From Allacma fusca (Eukaryota; Arthropoda; Collembola; Symphypleona; Sminthuridae): a DNA stretch of 64,000 nucleotides. Below are positions 44,301 through 55,577 of the stretch, piece after piece. Position 1 is the first letter of the stretch. Each line of letters begins with the position of its first letter. The stretch is from NCBI GenBank assembly GCA_947179485.1, contig OX359246.1, forward strand, positions 47,657,632-47,721,631. Reading direction: 5' to 3'. A program made the position numbers and the translations under genes. The notes beneath the pieces are model-generated. The model was not told the DNA's origin and searched no databases. It was given only the letters and a program-made list of their open reading frames with translations.

Positions 44301-44873
44301 ACCTCCTTCCAGAATTCATGTATTCCTGTGACTTCATCGTAGTCTAGCGGCAACTAAAGATTGAAATGTCCCCTGTTGGCCGGTGGTTTCAGGGTTTTAA
44401 TTAGCCTGGATCATTCTTCGCTGTAATGTAAACGAGCACACATCATTTGTACATCACCTGTGGGATGTCTTCATCCTATTTTGTGCCCATTGAACACGGT
44501 TGTATTTTATTTTTTGTTTTTCGAGGGGTTCCAGATCGCATACAGTTTGAGTTTTTGTACAAACCTTGTTAGAGTTCAGGTGTAGTCTCAGATGTAGTAG
44601 GTTTCATCCTTCAAAGAGGGAATTTTCACTGTAGCAGCTTGTATTTTATCGGTAAGACATTTTGGATCAGAGTTTAAGGGGATCCATGATACTCGATCAA
44701 GCATTTCACTGACCTTTTTGAGATTGAAACTGTGACTTAAGTTACGCGGCCGAGTGATGCTTCTTATATAGCTCGTCTGCAGGCCTTCCATTTTTTTACG
44801 AAATGAAGTATATTCCCCATGCAGGAAATTCGTTATACAGGATATTATTTGCTATTACCTAAGAAAAAGACAG
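41349..44873. other. Upstream region of CaMKI, no gene recognised
   Basis: Expected to contain the CaMKI promoter and 5' untranslated region. I see a 9-bp hairpin stem AAGAAGAAC/GTTCTTCTT near 41890-41916 and no other clear feature. Confidence 0.4.
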
Positions 44874-45589
44874 ACTCTTACAAGTGCATCGCATGGGTTC
44901 AGGTCGCACCCGGGTATTTGGGTTCAGGTCCAGGTTCAGGTTCAGTATGGGTGCATGTATTTTGAACCCAATAATTTTGGGTCGTTTCTGGGTACAGTAT
45001 TTTATACCCGTGAAATTGGGTAAAGGTTCAGGTTCAGGTGCAGGTACAGAGAAAAATCCGTTTTGATGTTACCTGTCATGACCAGGTGTAACAAATGAAA
45101 GACCTGAACCTGATCGCAAAAGACCTGAAATGTTTAGGTTCATTGATTGAAAGTTAAAGGCCGGAGAATTTCAAGCTTCCAAGATGATTTCCATCACAAA
45201 AGCAATGGCAGGGTGTCCCATGAACCAGTGAACAGGCATTCTTATTCATTTTAAATATATTTTGTACTGCAAATACCCAATTGTACTTTTAACACAAGAT
45301 AAAATAATAAAAAAAGTTCTGATTCTCAAGTACCCAAAACATGTTCAGGTCCGGTCCAAAAATACCCGGGTTCAGGTCGTCTTTTGGGTACTTTTTCGGG
45401 TTCAGGTACTAATCAGGTGCGGGTACTACAAAAACGCAATTGGGTCAGGTTCAGGATCGAAAAATTTGAACCTGTTAAATGGGTACATTTTCAGGTACAG
45501 GTTCACACTTTTGAGGTACCCAAAGTTTGAGTCCAGGTCCAGGTACAGGTTCGACTGTTTTGATCCCATGCGATGCACTAACTCTTACA
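44874..45589. mobile_element. hAT-like non-autonomous element with target-site duplication
   Basis: A 15-bp terminal inverted repeat AGTGCATCGCATGGG (44883-44897) matches CCCATGCGATGCACT (45565-45579). Directly outside are copies of ACTCTTACA (44874-44882 and 45581-45589), an 8-9 bp duplication typical of hAT insertion; one extra A sits at the right junction. Both subterminal regions are packed with GGTTCAGGT and GGGTAC motifs in the same orientation, like hAT transposase-binding repeats. Length is about 700 bp with no transposase. The open frames within it (44884-45066, 45262-45660) only read through the repeats. Confidence 0.8.
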
Positions 45590-47618
45590 GAAGGAGGGTT
45601 AGTTTAATTTTAGTTCGCAATAATAATTGTCCAGATTGTGCACCTTCCTTGGCGTACTGATGAGTTTGCATTGCATGTTATGGTGATACCAACTCTCACT
45701 TAGATTCTGACATACGGGACAACATTCAGATCTTACGTTCTGTTGTTGACATATATAAAGTTAACATTTGATCTGATTTGGGCTACTGTAAGACTAGCAA
45801 CTTTAATTCAAAGCGAAGAGGTCGTGTACTTTTGGCAATTTGGTCGGGCACTTGTAATTAAGTCTTTGTATAATGGTGTTGAGGATTGTGTGACTGATAA
45901 TTAGTTAAATCCCGATGTTACTTGTTTTACTATGGAAGTAAATGATTACACATATAATTAAATAATTATTATCGATTTTCCCGAATACAAGAATTATTAC
46001 TATGCTAAAGATTAACAAAAGTATTTGTTGAAATGTTAACAGTTCCGTATCTTAATGCATTCTATCTCAATGATCATTGTATCTTTATGAGAAGAGTGTA
46101 ATAAGTTCCAGTCATGTCGTCATTATACATTTTCATCATGACAGTACAGTTAGTACTATGAAGCTATATTCATTACTTTTTCTATTGTCGAATAACTTAG
46201 AAACGACAAAAATAGTTGGACTAATTTTACTTTCTGCGATTTAAATGAACAGCAGCATCAACCACTACTGCTACACTACAGCAATACTATGTCATTTCAC
46301 GTGCCAACAACTGGTAAACAAGTAGATGCGACAGCTTTGTTCCAGTCTTCATTCAAATTCTGGTTGCTATAAGACCTTCCAGGATTTTAGGGATGTGTTT
46401 ACGAATACCAGTTGGATTCCTGCAGCCCCACAGAGCTGGGGGGAATGTGTGCTTGAATAATTTGTTTTAATTGCTCCACCCATTTAACTTCGGGATTTCC
46501 ATGGGTAAAACATGTCGTTCTGGCAATAGTGTAGCAAGTTCCGTTCTTTATCTAACGATGCCTTAGAAGTACTATGTATTTATTGTAAACACTCCTGAGA
46601 AGGCTAGAGCTAGTACCTTTATCGTTTAAGCATGAAAGCAGTTGCTTTACAAGGTTACTGGAGTTTATATCTTCACGTTTGTGGAATGAATTGACAATAA
46701 CCTACCTGCCGATTGCTTTGAATCATGAGGTACATATAAATATCATTACTCACAATGAGGCTTATTATTAACAATAAAACTAAGAGCCTATAACTCCTTA
46801 CATGTGTATCTATTTAGTTTAAATTTGATAACTATTAATACTGGCTTTGTATCAGTGGTGTAGTCAAAAAAATGTTTTTACCCTGGCCTTCAACCCAGAA
46901 ATTATTTTCTATTACCAGTATGTCTTTTTTACGGATTTTTATTGTATTATATTATATTTTTTATTATGCGGATCATTATTCTAATGATTGCTCACAAAAC
47001 ATACTCCAAAATTGTTTGATGTCCGGATAAGGCGTTGTTGGTGGACTTCATACTCTTCCTTGTGTTGCAGTAGCTCCTCCATGTGCTGCTGCCTTGTATG
47101 TAGGGATTTTTCAGTCGAGGTCAAATTTGACATTGTGGGCAGAATCTTGAAATAAAATAGAACAATTTACATATTTTGACAGTGGATTTGAATATTTCTT
47201 CGTAATTTTGGAGAAAACCCGTTCGAAAATGCCTTGGCGGGTATTTTCATTACTGCTGTTTTGGTTTATGTCGCAACTTTAGATAATGATAAGAGTTATA
47301 TGACTTGCTAATTTTTATTGTTTAAATAATTAGGTCATCGGCCATCCACGTTGAGGTCCACAAAATTAGTCAAATGGGTCGAGGTGGAATAGCAGTGCAC
47401 GACATACTACTTTTAATAAATTTTATAATGGATTTACATATGTCATTATGCTGTCGAATGAAAGTTAATTCAACAGTTCAACTGAAATGCTGCTTGGATG
47501 TCGGAGTTCATATTTGACATTATACTTTGTGAAACACCTCTGCATGATATGATGATGCTTATGTAATTAAATGATTCTAGAAACTATTTTTCCAAACTAT
47601 AGACGACGTAAAACGAAC
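45590..47618. other. Non-coding stretch between the two DNA transposon relics
   Basis: AT-rich, no coding frame of note, no RNA gene recognised. Confidence 0.5.
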
Positions 47619-47620
47619 TA

Positions 47621-48495
47621 CAGTGAATTTCCCATATAGTGGTTTCCTCTTAGATGGCATTCCCTCTTTAGTGGCATCAAAAAACCCTCCCTAGAGGTTT
47701 GCAATGTTAAAGGTATACAGTATAGTGGCACCCGCTATAATGGTATTCCCTCTATAATGGCACTATTAGGTGTTACGGTGGCTCAGACAATGCAAAATTA
47801 TAATGGCAGTTGGCATAAAATTAGCTAGATAATGGCTACAAAAGTATAACATGATGTTATAAAACGTGCGAGCGGTTAATAATGCTTATGTCGGTTGGTT
47901 CAATTTTAATTTCAAATGTTAATCAATTTGATTATTATTGTGGTTTACTGACGCCCTGGTATGATTAGCTGGATTTACGGCATATGATCCGTGACTTAAG
48001 TTAAAACGAACAGTTATAACACAAATCATTGCCATCTTTGATTGGCTCACTTCTAATAAGTTTCAATTCGTGCTGGTTTTTTTTAAATAAATTGAATTAT
48101 TATATTGAAGATTTAAAATGACATTAAACAGACAGTCAAGAAAACCCTCATTGTGAAAAAGAGTACTCAGTGGAAGTAATTCCCAATGCCATAATTCCGG
48201 GATTTTTGGTTTCTGGAATGGTGACATTGCAGTCGAAAAGTTTGTTACGACTAATATTATTAATAGTATGAGGAAACCTTAAGTTACCGAACATCTTAAA
48301 CTCAATGAAGCTTAGCATACCTCATAATTTTGAGTATTCTGTATAAATAAATAAATTTTTAAATGCATTTAGTTATAGTTATTGTCTAAAAACATTAATA
48401 GTATATAGTTAACCATTAGTAACATATAGTGGCATCCCTATATAGTGGCAGGAATTTGTCACTCCCTTGGAAACCACTATATAGGAAATTCACTG
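47621..48495. mobile_element. Pogo/Tigger-like non-autonomous element, TA duplication
   Basis: Terminal inverted repeats of about 27 bp start CAGTGAATTTCC and continue ATATAGTGGTTTCC; the right end is the reverse complement with one or two mismatches. TA flanks both ends (47619-47620 and 48496-48497). CAGTG termini with TATA-type following sequence and TA target sites are characteristic of pogo/Tigger elements. Several TATAGTGGCA/TATAATGGCA motifs repeat inside, near 47669, 47722, 47738, 47753 and 48429. No transposase frame is left in the 875 bp. Confidence 0.8.
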
Positions 48496-48497
48496 TA

Positions 48498-49890
48498 CAT
48501 CATAACGTATACATATATGCCTATACATATATTCATATTATTGATGGGCAATCAGAGACATTTTTTCAGTTGAAATTTGATCTCATACAGTAATTGTACA
48601 CACATGAAAACTGCAAAAAAAACAATGATTTTTACTCGAGTCAGTTTTCCTTTTTGTGAGGGAGTTAGCATACCAACGAATGTCCAACAAAACATCTGAT
48701 TTTAAATATTCGGGTACCCAAATGTAAAGCGCATTTTCAGGGCAAAATGAATAATCCCTGTGATTTGCTTAACAGCAGCACTAACGCATAGTTCAAGGCG
48801 ATATAGTTGCTTTAGGGGTAGTAGGCGTAGTCGTAATTACACCGCTGTTATGTACATTTCTTGACTTGTAATTCAATTACGAATGAGCAAACTTGTTGTA
48901 TCCGTTATTGAAAACCAGTATTCAAGCACTGAATTTCATGACACCTAAATAAAGATTTTACAATACATGATTAATAATGGAACCACAAAGGATCATTATT
49001 GGACTGGAATGAATCAAGGTCATAATCATTAAATCGATTCAGGTTGGGGATCTAAGTATCAGTTAAGTAATCTTTTCCTTCAGCAGTCTGAGGGTCAATG
49101 AAACTTCTACTTACAAGATGTCAACACGACTATGTGTAATTAATGCTGAAGACGATGATAAGCATACTGTCACTTCAATGAAACCTAAATAAAAAAAATC
49201 AATATGAAAAGTACCTACTATAGACCAGCATAAACCTGTGCTTTCAGAACTGTAAAACATACTTGCTTAGTTTACTCTTAAAAATTTGCTGCAGGTGCAT
49301 ATACACATGTAATGCTTTATAATTTTGGAGGAAGTTGCATATTATTATGTGTACATAGATACATACATACTTTGTGTTGGAAAACGAAGAATGCTCAAGG
49401 CACTTGACAACTTCTAGTCCTGTAGCATTGGTTTGAGTGTTTGACCTAATTAAATATATCAATCAATGTATGTATTATTGTAGTCAGGTATTTGACAGCT
49501 ACTGCTGTTGCCATTCAAACAGACATAGCTATTTCATAGACATTTAAAAACATCTGATACTTGCACATAATTCCATAGGTTCATTGTGAAGGCGAAGATA
49601 TAATACCTCATTCATGATTCGGATGGTTGCATTAGTTTCTTATTGTGTTACTGGGCAGGAAAACACGTGAAGAAAATAAACAAGTAGTATTGCTTGAAGG
49701 TGTCAAACGGCAGGCCTGCAACTAAGGGAATAAACTGGAACATTCATAGTTTTCCCTCGAGGTTAAAACAACCATTATTGACAGAAAGATACCAAGCAGG
49801 AGTGAAAAATGAAAGGGTAAATTAAAAGTTCTAACTATTGAAGGATTGATTTTAAATTATTTAGAACTACGAGTTTAAATTTGTAATTTA
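48498..49890. other. Non-coding stretch
   Basis: Nothing recognised beyond short TACATA repeats near 49.3 kb. Confidence 0.5.
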
Positions 49891-50124
49891 ATGAGCTCCG
49901 TTTTTTCTAGCGCTCTTCTCTACGGCTGCTTTTTGTTGTTAATAGTGCTAGCCACGCTGACGGTTACAGAAGGACTGTACAGAACGGTTAAACCAGACTC
50001 CCTTCATAAAAAGGATCCGGAGGTGCTTTATCCACCGGGAAAATACATTTTTGTTGGAACCGTTGACCATAAACGAAAGGGGAGAGACGTGCCCCAAGTA
50101 TTTGTACGTACCTCAAATTCTTAA
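49891..50124 (+). CDS. Putative small secreted protein or peptide precursor, 77 aa
   Basis: Open frame with an ATG start. Residues 1-28 form a typical signal peptide: a short polar N-terminus, a hydrophobic core YGCFLLLIVLATLTV, and small residues near a likely cleavage site after EG. The mature part is about 49 residues, has no Cys, and carries basic clusters HKK and HKRKGR that could be convertase sites. The coding stretch is richer in G+C than its flanks. A GTACGT donor-like site at 50104 after the Phe codon means the frame could also be a first exon that continues downstream; no partner exon was found. AATAAA occurs near 50380. I do not recognise the family. Confidence 0.5.
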   Translation: MSSVFSSALLYGCFLLLIVLATLTVTEGLYRTVKPDSLHKKDPEVLYPPGKYIFVGTVDHKRKGRDVPQVFVRTSNS

Positions 50125-52518
50125 ACTCATCTTCAGTTCTGACTGTTGACTATATGCCCGTATTGCCCGTGTAGATATCTAATTATACATAAATGAATTC
50201 CACTATGAACTCTTCCGATATGCTTACAAGAGCAAATTATTACAACTAGATATTTAATACTAACAAACGAATGCAATTAGATGTATGTACATTATTTGTT
50301 TTGAAGGAATGAGCCAAAGATGTACAAAATTGCAATTTAAGAGGTTTGATAGACTTACGAGTGCAATGAAGAAACCAATAAAACTGTTCAAGAAAGCAGG
50401 CACATTAACCATCAATTTTTGTGGGTGATTTCCAAAGCCGTTATAATTTTTTCAGTTTTTTTGAAGAATAATTTAGTTTGAAAAATTGTAAACTATTAAT
50501 AAATTTTTCCAAATGTCTATATAATGATCAGTCATTATATAGAATTTCATCATTGATGCAAATATCATATGCACAAACATCAGCCCTGAAAATTATTCCC
50601 CGTGATTTGGATTATATTCAAGGTTCTGCCTAAACATTCGATGCTATAATGGCTCTCCGTCCATCCAAATCCAAATTTTCATATGCTTTGTCAAATTTCA
50701 TTGAAGGATTGAGTTCAAGAACTAGTGAAAAAGAACTGAAACTGAGAAGCACTGGATCATAATGCCTTCTTTTGAGTACAAGCTGTCAGTAATTTTTATC
50801 AATTGAAAGGTTCTTACATTTAGGTCAATACTTCACATATGTACATACATACATGCATTATAATGCATCTTAATAATAATCTTAATACATCATAAGTCTT
50901 ACAACCATTGATTCATACATTTCTGTGCAATTGCGTACTATGATACAAATAAATAAATGTAAGATACAAACGATGCTTGTATGTAAAATTGAACGTGAAA
51001 TGTGTACATAGATATTACTACGGTTAATGAAATATTTGCATTAATTTTTCAAGTTAAAACTCTTTCTTCTAGACTCCAGAAGTTGTACACGTTCTTTACT
51101 TCTGTGTCTGTAAGGTCATCAGAAAGAATTCGACTGTCTATTGGCCTGTTGTTTCCCGTATACTTGGATTCTTTCGCTCCTATAAAATTCGTACTCGTAC
51201 TTCGTACATTGTATCTGCATAATGTGCGAGATGTCTTTTGCGTCTGGCTTTGCATTTTGTGAAGGTCCTTGAATTCGTATTCTTGTTTGTCGATTTGTGC
51301 CTGGTAGCGTTACGGGTAAAGGTTTGTGACTTTGTTGGACACACATACTCCAGGGTCTCCGAAACACTCCATCGTAAAGACCCGCTTTTGTTACTTTGAG
51401 TTTTGATTGCATCCATATCCTTTTAGTTTTGTTTAATGAGATTTTTGTGAAAAGGTCTTGTGATGGCGAGAGAGCCATCGGACTCGTTTAGTTGCCCAAA
51501 ATTTTAAAAATTACCCATTTCCAAAAATGGGCCAATTTTTAGGCAATTTAGACCATCCAGGTAATTTCCCAAAGAAATGTTGGTCACCCAATTGTAAAAT
51601 GTAATACAAAACACAACATTTTATGTGAAATTAAAATAAAATGCTTAAACTTTTCTTGTGAGGTAAAGTTTCGTATACTTATTCAGAATTTGAAATGTTT
51701 TTGCCTCAGAAATACAAGAATAATTACATAAATTAGTATACAACTTTAGCATATACTTATTGTTTTTAGTAAGCTGCTACTTACAATTATGCACATTCAA
51801 ATTCTTCCAAAAAGTATAGTAAATCTAGTGTACGACATTATAAAGGGACTGAATTTTATTCCCTATAAAATATTAAGTTTATTCAAGCATGTGTATAAAA
51901 GGGCAAGACGTAGGAAATGCAACCCTTTAAAAAATGGTTCCTTATAGAAAGATTTGACTGTATAAAAAAATTTGACACATCCTCTCTCTATACGCAACTC
52001 ACAATCAGTGAAAAGACCATTTCCAAGGAAATAACTGATCACCTTGAGGTTTATCAATCATGGAAAAATAAATGAGATGACGTATAACACGTTGATGATA
52101 AGCATAAAGATTCAACTGTTAAATAAATCTATCACACTATGCCAATTTTAATGAATGCACAATTTGCACTTAAACTTAGTATTATTTAACCTTCACCTTC
52201 ATCACACGTCTGCATCAGAGCCTGGAAATAATTTAAGACTTATTCCCAAAGAAATATCGGGACATCTCTTATTTCACCACAGATGTTATTGAGGAAGGCG
52301 CAATTTTTAAAATTATTCCGGGAATAGTCACTAGTGGAGTAAAAATTTATTTTTGGGGCATTTGAGGTAGGTTCTTAAAAGTAAGTAAACTCTGCTAAAA
52401 GGGGTATTTTTTTTTATTTATCGAGTTATAATAATTACGTGAATCAAAATTAAGCAATAATTTAATTTGATAAATTCTAGGTGGACATTGTGTAAATAAG
52501 GAGCGTATAAATCTAGAC
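50125..52518. other. Intergenic DNA before the D2HGDH pair
   Basis: Overlapping open frames on both strands near 51.0-51.5 kb (up to 119 codons, minus) have no recognisable domain. Nothing else was assigned; the D2HGDH-A promoter should lie at its right end. Confidence 0.4.
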
Positions 52519-54784
52519 ATGAATTTACAACCTGGGCTGCGTTTATTGAGTAATATTTGCCGAATAAGAGGATTTGCATCCCAAGTGCAAGCGCCCTTAA
52601 CTAGTGAACGGTATAAGGTTACTCGGGGGAACTTCGCAGCACTAAATGATAAGGACTTGGGGTACTTTGAGTCGCTGTTGGGAAAGACCCGAGTCCTCAC
52701 GGAAGAGTCTGACCTTGAAGGACATAATACGGACTGGCTTCATATGGTAAGAGGTAATTCCATTTAGCTGAAAATACTAATTAAGTATCCGATGATTCCT
52801 ATAATACTTATCTGTGGTTTGACTGAAACTATGGAATATTTTTGCAGGGGCAAGTAAACTATTGCTGAAGCCAAAAACAACGGAAGAAGTGAGTGCCATC
52901 CTGAAATATTGCAATGAAAGAAAGTTGGCCGTGTGTCCTCAAGGAGGAAACACCGGCTTGGTTGGGGGCAGCGTGCCGGTCTTTGATGAGATCGTTGTCT
53001 GCACTTCCTTGATGAATAATATCATTAGTTTGGACGAGTGGTCGGGTAAATATGTTGCAATTTTAATGATGTTAGTGTAAGTATATTTGTGCCTTCACGC
53101 TCAAACAGAATGTTATTTTTGGATGGCGGACTGTTTGGAGAGGGTGTGTTATATTTGTTATTGTGTTTTTGGATTTTTAAAATTGTGTCCCACCTTGACT
53201 GTGACTCGTGATGTCGTTTGTATGAGTGTTTTTCATTCTAATTTTGAATGTGCATCTTGTTATGCGTGATTTTGTAGGTGTCATGGTCTGCCAAGCGGGA
53301 TGTGTTCTAGAGGCTCTGAATGACTATTTAATGGAGAGAAACTTTATTATGCCGTTGGACCTGGGAGCCAAAGGAAGCTGCCAAATAGGTGGAAATGTAT
53401 CAACTAATGCTGGAGGGTTGAGGTTACTTCGGTACGGTAGCCTTCATGCGACGGTTTTGGGAGTTGAGGCTGTGAGGATTATATAAATAATGTTAATAAT
53501 TGTAAGATTAGGTACGTTGGGATTTTGTATGTGAATCAGTGGTTTTTGTTTTTATGTGCTGTGCAGGTGATACCAAATGGAACTGTGATGGACTGCTTAA
53601 GTTTAATGAAGAAAGACAATACAGGTTATGACCTGAAACATCTTTTTATTGGGTCGGAAGGGACGTTGGGATTTGTGACGAAAGTAGCGATTCAGTGTCC
53701 GGTTAAGCCGAAGTCTGTCAAATTGGCGTTTTTAGGTACTTTGTTACATAGAATAGCCGGAATCAGTGGGTATTTGTAAATATCAAGTTGAAAGGTTGAT
53801 TGTTTATATTAATAACTTATTGTAATTTCAAAATATACGTTTTATAGGAATGGATAATTTCCAAAGTGTACTGGAAACCTTCAAAAGAGCCAAACAAGAC
53901 TTAGGAGAGATTTTATCATCGTGTGAATATATTGATCGAGCCTCAATAACTAGCGTGACAGATAATTTAAATGTAAAAAATCCGATTGGAGATTTCCCTT
54001 TCTACATGCTCATAGAAGCCTCTGGCTCGAATGAGACTCATGATGAGGAAAAGCTGAATACCTTCTTAGAGAAGATTATGTCCAATGGTACTGTGACTGA
54101 TGGGACAGTTGCCTCTGATTCAAGCCAGATGCTGGTAGGGCATAATTTGAACTTTATTTAAATAATGCAACTACTGCCACTTTATACTCATTATAATATT
54201 ATATAACTTTAAACGTATTAACTCTTTACAAACCAAAATGTGCTTTGTTGATTTTTATTTTGAAACTGTCTTTCCAGGCAATTTGGGCTCTGCGAGAGAG
54301 GATAGCTGAAGGTCTTTTGTATGATGGATACGTTTACAAATATGACATATCTGTTCCGTTAACTACCTTCGATGACTTTGTTCAGGATGTATGGAAGCAG
54401 GTTGGGGATGATGTTGTACGAGTTTGTGGTTATGGTCATTTGGGTAAGTAAATACTAAATTTAAACGCTGAGAAATACGAGCTGTTATGAGTTTAGTGTA
54501 CCAATGTTGTGTGTCAAATAGGTGACAGTAATATTCACTTGAACATAACATCGAAAACCTACGACCCCAAAGTTACATCCAAGCTCGAGCCCTTTGTCTA
54601 CGAGTGGACATCCAAAAAGAAAGGTAGTGTGAGTTCAGAACATGGTTTAGGATTCAAAAAACGTAACTTCATTCATTACTCTAAGGCTGGAGAAGCCGTC
54701 CAAGTAATGCACAGCTTGAAGAAAATGTTTGATCCCAACGGAATCCTAAATCCGTACAAAGTGTTGCCTGATGGTCAAGAGTAG
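52519..54784 (+). CDS. D2HGDH: D-2-hydroxyglutarate dehydrogenase, tandem copy A
   Basis: Mitochondrial FAD enzyme that oxidises D-2-hydroxyglutarate to 2-oxoglutarate and passes electrons to ETF. Seven exons: 52519-52753, 52848-53045, 53278-53471, 53567-53735, 53848-54134, 54278-54443, 54522-54784; all GT/AG, in frame, 1512 nt, 503 aa (human about 521). Visible: an Arg-containing presequence ending near GFAS (about residue 20), the FAD-binding PCMH domain with [37 protein letters not shown] and KDNTGYDLK, then the C-terminal oxidase cap. Zinc ligands His415, His422 and Glu456 and the neighbouring His457 are present, as are Arg367, Lys382 and Asn424, matching human Arg386, Lys401 and Asn443 with a constant offset of 19. 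The position of human Thr390 is Ala371. AATAAA at 54988. Next to copy B, same strand. Confidence 0.95.
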
Positions 54785-54987
54785 TGACTAGGTAAAAATT
54801 GTTTCTTTCCGACCCAGATAATTGGACAATGACATGTCTTCCTTTATAATAGGTAATTAAAACAATCATGCACTGTGATCATGACCGGTTGCATTTAAAT
54901 TCAAGCAGCCTATTTTTCGGTTTACATATAGCTGCCTTTTATTTTAACATTTTATCTGTGAACGATACGATTATTTTTTTCTGCCAA

Positions 54988-54993
54988 AATAAA
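54988..54993 (+). promoter_or_regulatory. D2HGDH: Candidate polyadenylation signal of copy A
   Basis: AATAAA about 200 bases after the stop; a second lies near 55016. Confidence 0.45.
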
Positions 54994-55577
54994 AATATTC
55001 TTGATTCAACGCATTGAATAAATCGCTTACCTCTTATAATTATTTCCACACAGAACATATGTTAATCAATGTAAGTCTTTTAGGAGTAATTATTACAAAA
55101 ATAATGTTTATTATTCCATCATTATTTTTAGTTCTTGTCTATGTATAAAAGGTAGTAGGTTGTCTCTTAATTGTAAGTATCAGAATACCGGCGTGTTGAT
55201 AACCTTATACTTGTGTGAAGTTGTAATTGCATACATGCACTCATACATATGTATATCACAGTTTAGTCACATATAGCTGTTACCAGTGGCACCCCTGCAC
55301 CATAAGGCTCTCATATTAACGATAACAGTCGTCGCAATCAGGAGACAAACAGATTCAAGTGGCTTCAAGGTCACTGCATAATACAGAATCATGCAAGCAT
55401 ATGTGATGTGTGTGAAGCCTAAATGTAAAGGACTACGTACTTGTACACAAGAAAATGTTTCTACTCTCTTGCCGATTGTAAGTTCATGAAATTTTGTTTG
55501 TGAGAGACAACTATAAGTAGTCGATCAAATAGCTGAATTTGAATAAATTGTTTTAATTCGAATAATTCATACCAGCG
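54994..55577. other. Spacer between D2HGDH copies
   Basis: The stop of copy A and the start of copy B are 793 bp apart. No ORF or element recognised; the spacer should contain the copy A 3' end and the copy B promoter. Confidence 0.5.

Noticed and set aside
44884..45660. Open frames reading FGFRSRFRF-like repeats
   Set aside because: Translation of the GGTTCAGGT repeats of the hAT-like element, not a protein gene.
51049..51478. Overlapping open frames on both strands, up to 119 codons
   Set aside because: Both strands are open at once, no recognisable motif in either; probably base-composition effect or very old repeat.
52506..52512. TATAAAT just before the D2HGDH-A start codon
   Set aside because: Only 7 bases before the ATG, too close to serve as a TATA box for this start.
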